The translations under genes and the position numbers were made by a program. Shown piece by piece: positions 45,327 through 55,444 of a DNA stretch of 64,000 nt (position 1 is the stretch's first letter; each line of letters begins with the position of its first letter). The notes beneath the pieces are model-generated. The model had not been told where the DNA came from. It did no database searches and worked only from the letters and a program-made list of their open reading frames with translations. The DNA comes from Theropithecus gelada (Eukaryota > Chordata > Mammalia > Primates > Cercopithecidae), in the NCBI RefSeq assembly GCF_003255815.1, contig NC_037680.1, forward strand, positions 19,070,543 through 19,134,542. The letters are read 5' to 3'.

Positions 45327-45780
45327 ACGTCTTCATCTTTATCTTTCCTGTCCTTTCAGCAGTATATGATACAATTCATAAGTTCCTTTCCCAGACTTCA
45401 GGCTCCTCTGTGCTGTTTGCCCTGAGACTTCTTCATTCTGTGCAGCTTCCACTCAGGTCCTCCTCATCCATCTCACTTTTATTTACCTGGAGTTACCCTG
45501 TAGTCAACCCTGGTGTCTCTTCAGTCCGCACTCATTTTTTTTTTTTTTTACACTCATTAACTGGTGATATCATCCAGCCTCATGTTTTCATATCTGCAGC
45601 TCTGACCTCTTCCCTATATCCCAGACTCATATATCCAAGTGGCTACTTCATGTGTCTACCTAAATATTCAATAGGCATCACAGATTTAAAATGTCCAAAC
45701 TTGTGTGCTAGTTTTACCCACTCAATTACTGTTATTCTAGTCCTCTCTCATAATTAACAGCAACTCTTCCTTGATTGCAG
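45327..45780 (+). mobile_element. L2 LINE internal part
   Basis: 'CCTTTCAGCAGTATATGATAC', 'CCTGGTGTCTCTTCAGTCC', 'GTGATATCATCCAGCCTCATG', 'CCCAGACTCATATATCCAAG', 'TGGCTACTTCATGTGTCTACC' and 'CACAGATTTAAAATGTCCAAAC' follow the L2 ORF2 3' region in order. The 115-codon frame at 45410-45757 is a decayed piece of it, not a gene. Confidence 0.75.
45535..45550. repeat. Pure T15 run flanked by 8-bp direct repeats
   Basis: CACTCATT occurs at 45529-45536 and again at 45551-45558, with only a T run and an A between. This sits inside an L2 that has no such run in its usual form. Confidence 0.8.
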
Positions 45781-45915
45781 TCTTGGGAGAAACGTTGAGC
45801 CAAAGAACTCAGCTAAACCTTGCCTAAATTCCTGACCCACAGACACCACGGGATGATTAATGTTGATGTTTCATGCTTCTAAATTCTGGTATGTTTTCTA
45901 CACCAATAAATACTA

Positions 45916-47074
45916 CAGTCATGTATGACATAGCAGTATCTGCTTAGTGATGGACTGCATATACAATGATGGTTCCATAAGATTATAATGAGTTGAAAAA
46001 TTCATATTGCCTACAAAGTTATAGTATTTTAGCGCAATGCACTACTTACGTGATTGTGGTGATGCTGGTGTAAACACATCCACTGCACTGCCAGTTGTAG
46101 AAAAGTTTTTAGACATAAAATTATACTTGATGATAATAATAATTGATGAAGTTACAGGCATAGGCATTTACTCTACTATACTTTTTGTTTTTATTTTAAA
46201 GTATACTCCTTCTACTTTAGAATGTACCCCTCCTACTTATAAAAAAAAAAAAAAGTTGGTCTGGCATGGTGGCTCACGCTTGTAATCCCAGCACTTTGGG
46301 AGGCTGAGGTGGGCACATCACTAATGATAGTGATATTGAAAATAGTGATATTGATGATTCTGACTCTGTGTAGGCCTGGGCTAATGTGTGTTTGCATCTT
46401 AGTTTTTAATAAAGATGATTAAATGGTAAAAATGAAAAAGTGGGAAATTTTAAAAACAGAAAAAAGCTTATAGAAAAGGGACATAAGAAAATAATTTTGT
46501 ACAGCTGTAAAATGTGTTTGTGTTTTAAGATGTTATTAAAAATAGTCCACAGGTTTTAAAAAATTAGTAGTTTATAAAGTAAAAGAGTTACAGTAGCTTA
46601 AGTAATTTACAATTAAGAAAATTTTTATAAATCTGTGTAGCCTATGTATACAGTGTTTGTAAAGTCTATAGTCGTGTCCTGTAATGGCCTAGGTCATCAC
46701 ATTCACATACCATTCACTCACTGACTCACCCAGAAATACTTTCAGTCCCCTGAGCTACATTCATGGTAAGTGTACAGGTGTATCCTTTTTTTTTTATCTT
46801 TTAACCCACACTTTTACTGTACCTGTTCTGTATTTAGATATGTTTTGATACAAATGCTTACCATTGTATTACAATTACCTGCAGCATTCAGTACTGCAAC
46901 ATACTATATAGGTTTGTAGCCTAGGAGCATTAGGCTGTAACATATAGCTTAGGTGTATAATAGGCTGTACCATCAAGTTTGTGTAAGGACACCCTATGAT
47001 GTTCATGCAATGATGAAATCACTTCATAAGGCATTTATCAGAACATATCCCCATCCTTAAACGACACATGACTG
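45916..47074. mobile_element. Tigger2/MER8-like TcMar DNA transposon, internally deleted
   Basis: The left TIR CAGTCATGTATGAC begins after TA (45914-45915), and the right TIR ends CGACACATGACTG at 47074. Internal landmarks include 'GGTTCCATAAGATTATAATG', 'TGGTGATGCTGGTGTAAACA', 'GTAGGCCTGGGCTAATGTGTG', 'CAGTGTTTGTAAAGTC', 'ATGGCCTAGGTCATCACATTC' and 'TAGCCTAGGAGCATTAGGCTG'. It carries a short Alu fragment at 46258-46320. No transposase frame remains. Confidence 0.85.
46258..46320 (+). mobile_element. Alu 5' fragment inside Tigger2
   Basis: About the first 65 bases of an Alu ('GGTCTGGCATGGTGGCTCACG' to 'GAGGCTGAGGTGGGCACATCA') end abruptly in Tigger2-like sequence. The A-run just before it (46241-46254) seems to be native Tigger2. 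The rest of the Alu has been lost. Confidence 0.85.
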
Positions 47075-47555
47075 TGATACAAAGTATATTCCATGTTTTT
47101 TAAATTATCTGAAAAAAACTTGTGTAAGATTGATACTATTTCTTCTTTCAACAGAGTTTACATACATAAAACATTTGTCCTAGAGCTTTCTTTGTGGAAA
47201 GGTTTACAATTACAGTTTTAAAATTTCTTTCATGGTCATATTAACTATTTCTTCTACTGTATTTTATTTGCCAAATAACTTACGTGATTAGAAACTGTAA
47301 TTTTAAGATGAATGCAGAAAATGATTTAAATGATGATAATGGTGAATAATTATTACTTTCTTAGGGTCATCATGTCATACATGGAAGAAGGTCAAGACTG
47401 ATGAATATCGTGCTTCTTCAAACTTTCTTAACAGTAAGGATTTTATCTCCTTCTAACCACAGATCATTATAATATCCATTTCAGCTCCATGGGTCTTACA
47501 ATTAAAAAAAAATCCTCCAGGTTTCTGAAATGAATATTTTGCTTTAATTGTATTA

Positions 47556-48207
47556 CAGTAGTTCCTCTTTATCTTTGGGGGATATGTTCAGTGATCCTCA
47601 GTGGATGCCTGAAACCAGAGATAGGACTGAACCCTACATACATTATTTTTTTCTATACATATTTACCTATGATAAAGTTTAATTTATAAATTAGACACAG
47701 TAAGAGATTAAAACAATCAATAATAAAATACAACAAGTTTAACAATACACTGTTCAAATTTTCACTAATAGAGGATTTGTTCTTACCATAGTTCTTAGCA
47801 ACCTCAGCATATGATTATTTATCTTTCCTGGTTAAGAACTTTCACCTTTTCTCTTAAGGGAAGCATTTTACAGCTTCTCTTTGGCATACCTGAACTGCCA
47901 GTGTCACTACTCTTCGGGTTTGGAGACATTGTTAAGTAATATACGGGTTACTGGAACACAAGCATCATGGTAATTCCAGGACAGTCTCTCTAATCACCAA
48001 GAAGGCTATCAAGTGACCAACAGGTGGGGAGCATCTACATCATGGATCCAGTGGGATGGAGTAGGATGATGTGAGATTTCATCATGCTACTCAAAAACTT
48101 ATGAATTTTATGTTTCTAGAATTTTCCACTTAAAATTTCAGACCACAGTTGATTTTAGGTAACTGACACCACAGATATCAAAACTCCTGATAAGGGGGGA
48201 ATTACTA
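47556..48207 (-). mobile_element. Tigger-family TcMar DNA transposon (MER44/Tigger3-like)
   Basis: TIRs CAGTAGTTCCTCTTTATC and ATAAGGGGGGAATTACTA, next to TA on both sides (47554-47555, 48208-48209). Near 47780-47930 the minus strand reads a broken piece of the N-terminal DNA-binding part of a Tigger transposase (a 'MPKRSCKMLPLREKVKVLN'-like stretch), interrupted by stops. The subfamily is uncertain. Confidence 0.82.
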
Positions 48208-48209
48208 TA

Positions 48210-49619
48210 TTGCTGTAATATTTCATCATCTCAAAGCTGTCCCAAATATATTAATATAAATACGGGCTATAAAATACTGCTTGATTCCAAATTCAACCAG
48301 AAGCCCAAGTAGGCTTTTAACAAATATTGTTAATATTTTAATTTACATTATATTTGTTTTTAAAAGTTAAATGTTGAATAGAAACATTTATAATATAGAT
48401 TTTGTTAATGGTATATCTACTACATTGAATCAGTCTTTATGTTGCATGTCATTTTTCCAAAAGGTCAAAAATAACAAAAAAATTGTTTAAAGTATACAAT
48501 TATTTGAATAAGCAGCATCCTATTAAAGGACATTGAAGAGTGTATTTTTGAGCATCTTCTAATTTGGAATTTTGAGCACTTCTCTAATTTGTACAACAGC
48601 AGTTTCATTTAGTTTAAATCAGAATCAGTTTATTTGTAAATATTTTGACACACAAAAAAACTGTAAGCAGCTAGTGTGTACACCTAAAATATTAGTTCTA
48701 GGAAATGGCTTTCAAACAAGTGTTTTGCTGTAATTCAGAGAAACTTTGACACTCTAAATAGACATTTGGTAAACATTTAGCTACCCAAAAAGTTTGTGAA
48801 ACAGACCAGCACCTTTTTCTCTTAGTCCCCTAAGTTCAGTATATTCATTCTTTTTCAGTAAATGAAAATTTCAGGATAAAATTACCTTGGTAAATAGGGT
48901 GACACAACAGCTATGGGAATTGACTGTTTCAGTTGTCTTCCTCAATATTTTTTTTCTCTGGTCAGAACAAATTCTCATTCCTACTGTCTGTTATACCCGC
49001 TGAGTTTGGTGCTCCATGGCATAGCAAAAATGTCCACCTCTCCTCTGCACATGCATATCCTACTCTAAACTTCAGCCTGTCTCATTTGCCATTCATGACA
49101 CATATGACTTCCATTTGATTAAAAAAATTACTAATTTTGTTTGTTTGTTGCTATTGAGTTATTACTTTTTGTTAGCCTCTAAACATTTATTTCAGTGAGG
49201 TGTGAGGTATAAAGAGGGCAGAGAAATAAACATGTGTTCTCTATTTGCTACGCTGAATTTTTTTTAATAGTTTTAATAGTCATTTTGTTAAATTTACTAG
49301 GCAGAAATTTATTTCTATTTTGTAATATTTTTTCTTGTAAAAGTCAAGCTGCATTAAAAATCAAGTTTCTAAAAGGTGTCAGGCCCTGTGGATTGTAGAT
49401 TCTGATGTATTACAGATCTGGTGCATAAGGCAAACAATTTAATTTTTAGAATAAAGTAAAGGAAACATCGTTGTGACATTGAAATGGTTAAATATTTCTT
49501 AATCCAAAACTAAAAGTGTCAATCATAAAAAAAGATAATTTAACCTATATAGACTCTGTAAATGTTGTTAATCATAACACTGTTAAGAGAGTTGAAAGGC
49601 AACCCACATCATGGAAATA
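48210..49619. other. Unique AT-rich DNA
   Basis: No family recognised. A 24-base imperfect tandem pair lies at 48544-48567 and 48568-48591. Confidence 0.4.
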
Positions 49620-50575
49620 AATACTTAGAGTGCATACATATTAAAGAAATACAAATCATGACAAAAAGAAAAGTGGGCTAAAATATTTGAACAAATTCTT
49701 ATAAAATATGCCATCCATATAGGAGGAGGAGGAGGAGGAGGAGGAGGAGGAGAAGGAGAAGGAGAAGAAGGAGAAGAAGGAGAAGAAGAAGGAGGAGAAG
49801 AAGAGAGTAGGAAGGAAAGGGGGAAGAGGAGAAAAAGAAAAAGAAAATCAGATTAACTCATTAAACTCTAGAAGGTACAAATTAATACCATAATGAGATA
49901 CATTGCTCACTACTTCGAATCCAAAATTGAAATACGCAAATTTTGATAAGGACATGGAGAAAAAGGAAATGCACACTCTGCTGGTGGGAGAATAAGCTGT
50001 AAACCACTTTGGAAAAGCGTTGGCTGTGTCTCTACTAAAGTTAAACATATGCACATTGTAAAACCCAGCAATTCCATTCCCGGGTATATACCTAAAATCA
50101 TTTTCTTAAAATCAAAAAGTATGTATTGAATGTTCATGGAAGCACCACTCTTAATAGCCCCAATCTGAGATAATTCAAACACTCTACGATAGAATGGATT
50201 TTTTTAAGTATGGTATAGTCACAGGATACATTAATATGCAGCAATGAAAAGAGATAACCTAAAATTACATGCAAAAATATGAAAGAATCTCACAAATATG
50301 ACACTGAAAAAAGAACACAAACACAAAAATCTGTGTTTGATGTAATTCTGTGAATATATTGTTCATATAAACTGTAAAAATTATGTTAATAGGCAAAATT
50401 CATCTATGCTATTAGATGAAGAACATTCTTGGGTGGAGATAGGGGCTCTTTGGAGGATTTTCTAGTTGTTAATTTGGGTGCTGGTTTCACAAATGTTTTC
50501 AACGTATAAAAATTCATGGACATTTTATGTATAATTTTCATTATGTTTATGATACTTTAATAACAAGTTTAAAAT
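49620..50575 (+). mobile_element. L1M (MC/ME-like) 3' end, with a purine microsatellite inside
   Basis: 'AAAGAAATACAAATCATGAC', 'CATAATGAGATACATTGCTC', 'CACACTCTGCTGGTGGGAG', 'CCAGCAATTCCATTCCCGGG', 'GGAAGCACCACTCTTAATAGCC' and 'CTTGGGTGGAGATAGGGGC' follow an old L1 ORF2 end and 3' UTR in order. The 90-codon minus frame is antisense L1. Confidence 0.8.
49721..49847. repeat. (GGA)n/(GAA)n purine tract
   Basis: 87 bases of uninterrupted purine (49721-49807), GGA-rich then GAA/GGAGAA-rich, followed after one T (49808) by another 39 purines. It splits an L1M copy. Confidence 0.95.
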
Positions 50576-50864
50576 ATAACGATTTAGCAAGGGTAGAAAG
50601 AGGAGGACACAGTTAATGATGAAATAAATTTCATTTTGTATTCATAATTGTTGAAATGTATGTTGGGTAACTAAGAGTTCATTCTACTGTTCTTCCTACT
50701 TTTGTGGAAAATGAAATCTTTTCATAATAAAAAAGGTAAAACATAGGTAAAAAGTAAAAATGAAAGAACTTCTTACCTGCAGATATATCTCTAGATCTGA
50801 GATTAATACCACCATGAAATAACCCTGAAAAAGTTAAAGTATTTGATCATGATGTTCAACGATA

Positions 50865-50940
50865 TATCTAAAGTGCCTAGAACAGTGCACAGCCTATAGT
50901 AGGCACACAATAAGCATTTGCTAAATGAAATAATGATTGA
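50865..50940 (+). mobile_element. L2 3' terminus
   Basis: 'GTGCCTAGAACAGTGCACAG', 'CCTATAGTAGGCACACAATAAG', 'CATTTGCTAAATGAAATAATG' match the L2 3' end. Confidence 0.75.
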
Positions 50941-51216
50941 ACCTGGAAGGCTGCTCTAGAGTTGAAGAGGGAAAGCTTCATTTTTTTCTCTCCGAAGGTT
51001 TCCTAAAAATGAACCGATGAAAGGCAGATTAACAGGAGAAAAAGGCAACCAAAATTTATGCAATGCGTACAGGGGAAAATCACAGGAGAGTGATTATTCT
51101 ATAACCAATCAGATCTGGATGCTAATATACCTTTCTTCGTAAGGGAAGGGGAGAGGCGAAATGTGGTAACATTGAGAGGTGGAAATAATTCTTAGGAGGA
51201 ACAAATGGGCCTGGCA
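50941..51216. mobile_element. Unassigned dispersed repeat, left part
   Basis: Sequence such as 'GGCAGATTAACAGGAGAAAAAG' and 'AAAATCACAGGAGAGTGATTA' looks like a dispersed primate repeat I cannot name. It seems to resume after the LTR12 (52282 onward, 'GGTTAGTAAATGAATA'). Confidence 0.35.
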
Positions 51217-51772
51217 CTCTTGAGAGGTGACAACGTGCTAGCAGCCCTCGCTAGCTCTTGGCGCCTCCTCTAACTCGGCGTCTGCTCCAGCCGGGCTCCA
51301 CGAGCCCTTCAGCCCGCCGCTGCGCTGTCGGGGCCCCTCTCCGTGGCTGGCTGAGGCCGCAGCCGGCTCCCTCTGCCGGCGGGGAGGTGTGGACCGGGAG
51401 ACGCGGGCGGGAGCGGCGGGGGCGGCGCAGCGCTAGCTGTAGGGCGCCGGTTCCGGTTGGGCGCCTGCCCAGCAGGCACGCACTCTGTGCGGCGGGCGAC
51501 ATGCTGGCGCCTGCTGGGCTTGATCAGTGCACCAGCTCCCTCTGGGCTAACTGAATGCCCGGGCTGGGTGCTGCAAAGCCCCGCGGCGAGTGCTAGTGAG
51601 AGGTGAAGCCGACTGGGCTTCTGGGACCGGTGTAGAGTTGGAGAAATTTTCTATCTGGCTAAAAGGCTTGTAAACGCACCAGTCAGTGTCTAGCTACTCC
51701 GGTGGGGACTTGGAGAACTTTTGTGTCTAGCTAAAGGGTTGTAAACACATCAATCAGATCTTTGTAAAATGG

Positions 51773-51805
51773 ACCAATCAGCTCTCTGTAAAATGGACCA
51801 ATCAG
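51773..51805 (+). promoter_or_regulatory. Two tandem CCAAT boxes of the LTR12 U3
   Basis: ACCAATCAG occurs at 51773-51781 and 51797-51805, with a third CAATCAG at 51751-51757. In LTR12 such units are reported NF-Y sites that drive the LTR promoter. The TATA-like site expected after them is degenerate here (GGGAAAAAAGGG near 51830). Confidence 0.7.
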
Positions 51806-51915
51806 CAGGACGTGGGTGGGGCCAGAGAAGGGAAAAAAGGGCCACCAGGGCGGGCAATGGCAACTGTCTTGGGTCTCCTTCCACACTGTGGAAGCCTTGT
51901 TCTTTTGCTCTTCCC

Positions 51916-51921
51916 AATAAA
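51916..51921 (+). terminator. AATAAA polyadenylation signal in LTR12 R region
   Basis: CCCAATAAATCTTGCTGCTGC is the well-kept R-region polyadenylation block of the LTR12 family. Confidence 0.75.
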
Positions 51922-52281
51922 TCTTGCTGCTGCTCACTCTTTGGGTGTGCATAGCCTTTATGAGCTGTAACATTCACCGCAAAGGTCTGCAGCTTCCCTC
52001 CAGAGACCAGCGAGACCACGAACCCACCAGAAGGGAGGAACAACTCCAGGGGAGGCACCTTTAAGAGCTGTAACACTCACTACTAAGGTCTGCAGCTTCA
52101 CTCCTGAGGTCAGCGAGACCACCAACCCACCAGAAGGAAGAAACCATGGACACATTTGAACGTCTGAAGGAACAAACTCCAGACACACCATCTTTAAGAA
52201 CTGGAACACTCACCATGACGGTCCACGGCTTCATTCTTGAAGTCAGCGGGACCAAGAAATCACCAATTCTGGACACACTCA

Positions 52282-52660
52282 TACAGTGGTTAGTAAATGA
52301 ATATCTTTGAGAATGGAATGGACCTGGAGGAAATAGACAATGGCTTATGACAAAATCTGTCCATATGAGGTTACATTCCTCAATCTCCCTTCCTGTGATA
52401 TGAGTTCTGTTTTGAAATCTCAGGAAAGGGACAAAAGGTAATTGTTTTCTTTATTGGCACTTCTGTCCCTTCTGCAGACAGGGGAAAAGATTCTTCCAGT
52501 ATCTGTTGGTGTCCAAGGGCATTTTATTCAAAATACTGTGCATACTAGGGTACCATATTTTGGAGTGACAGTTCTTGGATTTCTTCACCATACAGTTGAG
52601 GTAATTACGTTGCAGAAATAAGGCATAATAAAAGTCTCCAACTCTAAATTTGGAGATTGT
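52282..52660. mobile_element. Unassigned dispersed repeat, right part
   Basis: Seems to continue the element split by the LTR12, including 'GACAAAATCTGTCCATATGAGG' and 'CCAAGGGCATTTTATTCAAA'. Family not assigned. Confidence 0.35.
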
Positions 52661-52925
52661 GGTTGTGTTGTATAAGTGCAAAAAAGATAAAATCTGGCTG
52701 TAGTGTATCCTGCCTCTATACTCTTCTTCTCTTGGAAGCCCAAATCACTTCCTTAAGCAAAACAAGATCCCTGGTATGAAAGTAACAATGTTTGTCTTCT
52801 CTGTGAAGCAAATGTCTTTGCCTCCTAATCTCATCCATGCCACTCATTTCTTTGTACTTCCTTCTATTATAAACATGAGCCCTTTCCTTCTAGGTAGCTA
52901 AGAGTATGTTTTATTTAAACCCAGA

Positions 52926-53055
52926 TGATGGGTTGATGAGTGCAGCAAACCACCATGGCACGTGTATCTCTGTGTAACAAATCCGCACGTTCTGCACATT
53001 GTATCTCAGAACTTAAAGCATAATAATAAAAAATAATAATAAAACAAAAACAAAA
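52926..53055 (+). mobile_element. L1PA/PB 3' end, heavily 5'-truncated
   Basis: Only the last roughly 130 bases of L1: 'TGATGGGTTGATGAGTGCAGC', 'AAACCACCATGGCACGTG', 'CTCAGAACTTAAAGCATAAT' and an AATAATAAA tail. Perfect duplication AAACCCAGA at 52917-52925 and 53056-53064. Confidence 0.92.
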
Positions 53056-53309
53056 AAACCCAGAGTGGCTTTATGGTACTTCAAAGAGAAAGATGAAGGA
53101 AAATGACACAAGGAAGCTAAAATCAAAGGAATGATAAAAACTGTAAGATTCGAAAAAATGGAAAGTGAAGTGGGGAACAACAGGGAGAATGGCTCCTAGG
53201 CGTGTCTTCTTTCTCCAAGAAACAATGTATTTAGAAACAATATAGTGCTTGACTTTATCCTCAAAGTAATCTTGAGGAAAAGCATTTAGAAAACAATTCC
53301 AGGGAAGAC

Positions 53310-53338
53310 TACACACACACACACACACACACACACAG
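53310..53338. repeat. (CA)n microsatellite
   Basis: About 14 pure CA dinucleotides. The minus frame at 53071-53439 reads a Cys-Val repeat through it and is an artefact. Confidence 0.95.
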
Positions 53339-53392
53339 ATATTGCGAGTAGCCAGTTCCAAGGGATGAATGCGGATGAATTTCCATACTACA

Positions 53393-54110
53393 GTTGATTG
53401 TTGAACAATGCAGGAGTTAGAGGAACCACCTACCTCCACTCCTGCAGTTGAAAATCCATGTATACCTTTTGGTTCCTCAAAAGCTTGACTACTAATAGCC
53501 TACCCTTAACGGGAAGTCTCACTGATAACATAAATAGATCACGAACACATAGTTTGAATGTTGTATGTATTATATACTGCATTCCTACAATAAGCTAGGT
53601 GAAAGAAAATGTGAAGAAAATAGGAAGAGAAAATATACCTACAATACCATACAGTATTTACTGTTACATTAATACATGTAATGTAACATGTATTAATTTC
53701 ATCTGTTTACAAGATGAACCCTTTGTTTGAAATGGCGGGCAATGACCACTTCAGATCTCAATCTACAGTCCATAACAAGCAATTTAATTTGATTTTGTAA
53801 TGTCATGACTTTACTCTGCTTCTTGGGAGTACTTCCAGCATCACTAGAAGTGCTTTATATGGGTCCCATGGTGTTATTCAAGGTTTATGGTATTGCACTA
53901 AACACGACAAAAAATACATAAGAACCGTGAGAGATACTTTTTACTGTGATACCCAATTTACTGGAGAGAGGAGCTGAGTAACACAAAGATGATTAATGTA
54001 ACAGGACATTTTAAGCGAATACTTGAAGCTTTGGAGCTCACCAGGATAGCAACAAGAGGTGGCTATGAAATTATTATAGTAATGCAGTATGCACAATTAC
54101 AATCAAACTA
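53393..54110 (+). mobile_element. Tigger1/MER2-related TcMar DNA transposon, left TIR end, 3' incomplete
   Basis: Starts CAGTTGATTGTTGAACAATGC after a CTA, with 'GCAGTTGAAAATCCATGTATA', 'GACTACTAATAGCCTACCC' and 'TATGTATTATATACTGCATTC', as in MER2. It then diverges into Tigger-like sequence to about 54110. No matching right TIR was found. It contains a 12-bp perfect hairpin at 53668-53697. Confidence 0.72.
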
Positions 54111-54599
54111 ATAAAAGCAATGTATCATTTCATTATCTAAAATGAAATCCTAAGTTGTAAAATACTTCTACAGTCTTTAAAATAAGAAAAAAAAATTCAG
54201 ATTATTAAACATTAAAGACACATTAGTTATTAGTTGTGCTTTAAAATAAATATCTGAAGTTTTCAAATTCATTTCTTAAAAAAGCCTGAGTTCCATTCAC
54301 ACTTATGTAGGACAAATGAGTTTACTTTAATAAAGATTCCATTGGGTATGTTTTTGAGCAACATTTTGTATTGATGCAGGACAGTTGGCCAACAGTAATT
54401 GGTAGCAGCATTTTACCACTCAATTTATTTTACAGTAGAAGCGCTAACTTTAGAGTCTAGATTTTGCATCCTTTGTAAAATAGGCAATTTGACTTAATGA
54501 CTTAAGGAAAGGATAAGTTGAAGCTTGGTTTTGATAGACACAAACCTTCTTACACAAACCAGTCTTATCTCCATACAATCCATTCTCCTGATTGAAACA

Positions 54600-55141
54600 G
54601 AGAGTGAGCATTCTAAAATGTAAATTTGCTTAAATTATAATCTGACATTAAAACCCTGCACTGACTCCCTATTTCCATTAGAATACAGTCCCCAGTCATT
54701 TCTGAAGGTTTATCCTCCATCCTATGCATATTGATTCAGTATTGTTTTTGAGGACTGCTTTTCTCACATTCTGCTTCAACTCTCTATATGTGTTACGCTC
54801 TCTTTTATCTTCAACACATGCAGTCATCTTTGTCTGATATTTCCACACTCAATTCTACCACAGTGTGGCCTTCCAAATTCTAACTTACTTTTCTCATAAG
54901 ACTTCTCTGAGTTTTTAAAATTAAGTTGATATCCCCTCCTAAGGTTCCCACAGAATACGTATTTTAGTAATTATCCAGGTTACATCTTTCTGTTGCAACT
55001 GCCTATTTGCTTATCTCTCTCCACCTTTTCTCTAAACCCTTCTTATTAAGAAGGTGGGTTACTTTTTTTTGGTAATCATGTACAAAGTATTTAACACAAT
55101 GTCTATCTCATAATACATTCTCAATAAATAACTGTTGAAAC
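54600..55141 (+). mobile_element. L2 LINE with its 3' end
   Basis: 'GAGCATTCTAAAATGTAAAT', 'ATTAAAACCCTGCACTGACTC', 'ACAGTGTGGCCTTCCAAATTC' and the terminal 'CTCAATAAATAACTGTTGAAA' are in L2 order. An AluY is inserted at its very end. Confidence 0.78.
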
Positions 55142-55432
55142 TGTAATCCCAGCACTTTGGGAGGCAGAGGTGGGTGGATCACGAAGTCAGGAGATCGAGA
55201 CCATCCTGGCTAACACGGTGAAACCCTGTCTCTACTAAAAATACAAAAAAAAAAAAAAAAATTAGCCGGGCATGGTGGTGGGTGCCTGTAGTCCCAGCTA
55301 CTTGGGAGGCTGAGGCAGAAGAATGGCATGAACCCAGGAGGTGGAGCTTGCAGTGAGCCCAGATCGTGTCACTGCACTCCAGCCTGGGCGACAGAGCAAG
55401 ACTCAGTCTCAAAAATAAATAAATAAATAAAA
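55142..55432 (+). mobile_element. AluY-like SINE, 5'-truncated
   Basis: Starts TGTAATCCCAGCAC, so about 20 bases of the Alu 5' end are missing. The middle linker is expanded to 17 A (55244-55260). A perfect 12-bp duplication, AACTGTTGAAAC, lies at 55130-55141 and 55433-55444. Confidence 0.95.
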
Positions 55433-55444
55433 AACTGTTGAAAC

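Larger units (their letters stand above)
51221..52277 (+). mobile_element. LTR12-family solo LTR (ERV9/HERV9 type)
   Basis: It starts TGAGAGGTGACAACGTGC and ends CACCAATTCTGGACACA. Regions in order: a CpG- and GC-rich U3 part (51240-51600), tandem 'GTAAACACATCAATCAG'-type units with CCAAT boxes (51740-51805), 'CGTGGGTGGGGCCAGAGAAG', 'CCACACTGTGGAAGCC', AATAAA (51916-51921), then U5 with repeated 'CTGTAACACTCAC' blocks. The flanks CTCT (51217-51220) and CTCA (52278-52281) fit a 4-bp duplication with one change. No internal viral sequence is present. Frames at 51251-52282 are by-products. Confidence 0.92.

Noticed and set aside
45410..45757. Plus-strand frame of 115 codons
   Set aside because: Follows the L2 ORF2 region in decayed form, with a T-run insertion inside.
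51251..51554. GC-rich frames of 83 and 98 codons on opposite strands
   Set aside because: Stop-poor by composition because they lie in the CpG-rich U3 of the LTR12; no other coding signal.
53071..53439. Minus-strand frame of 122 codons
   Set aside because: Reads a CA microsatellite as Cys-Val repeats and part of a Tigger.
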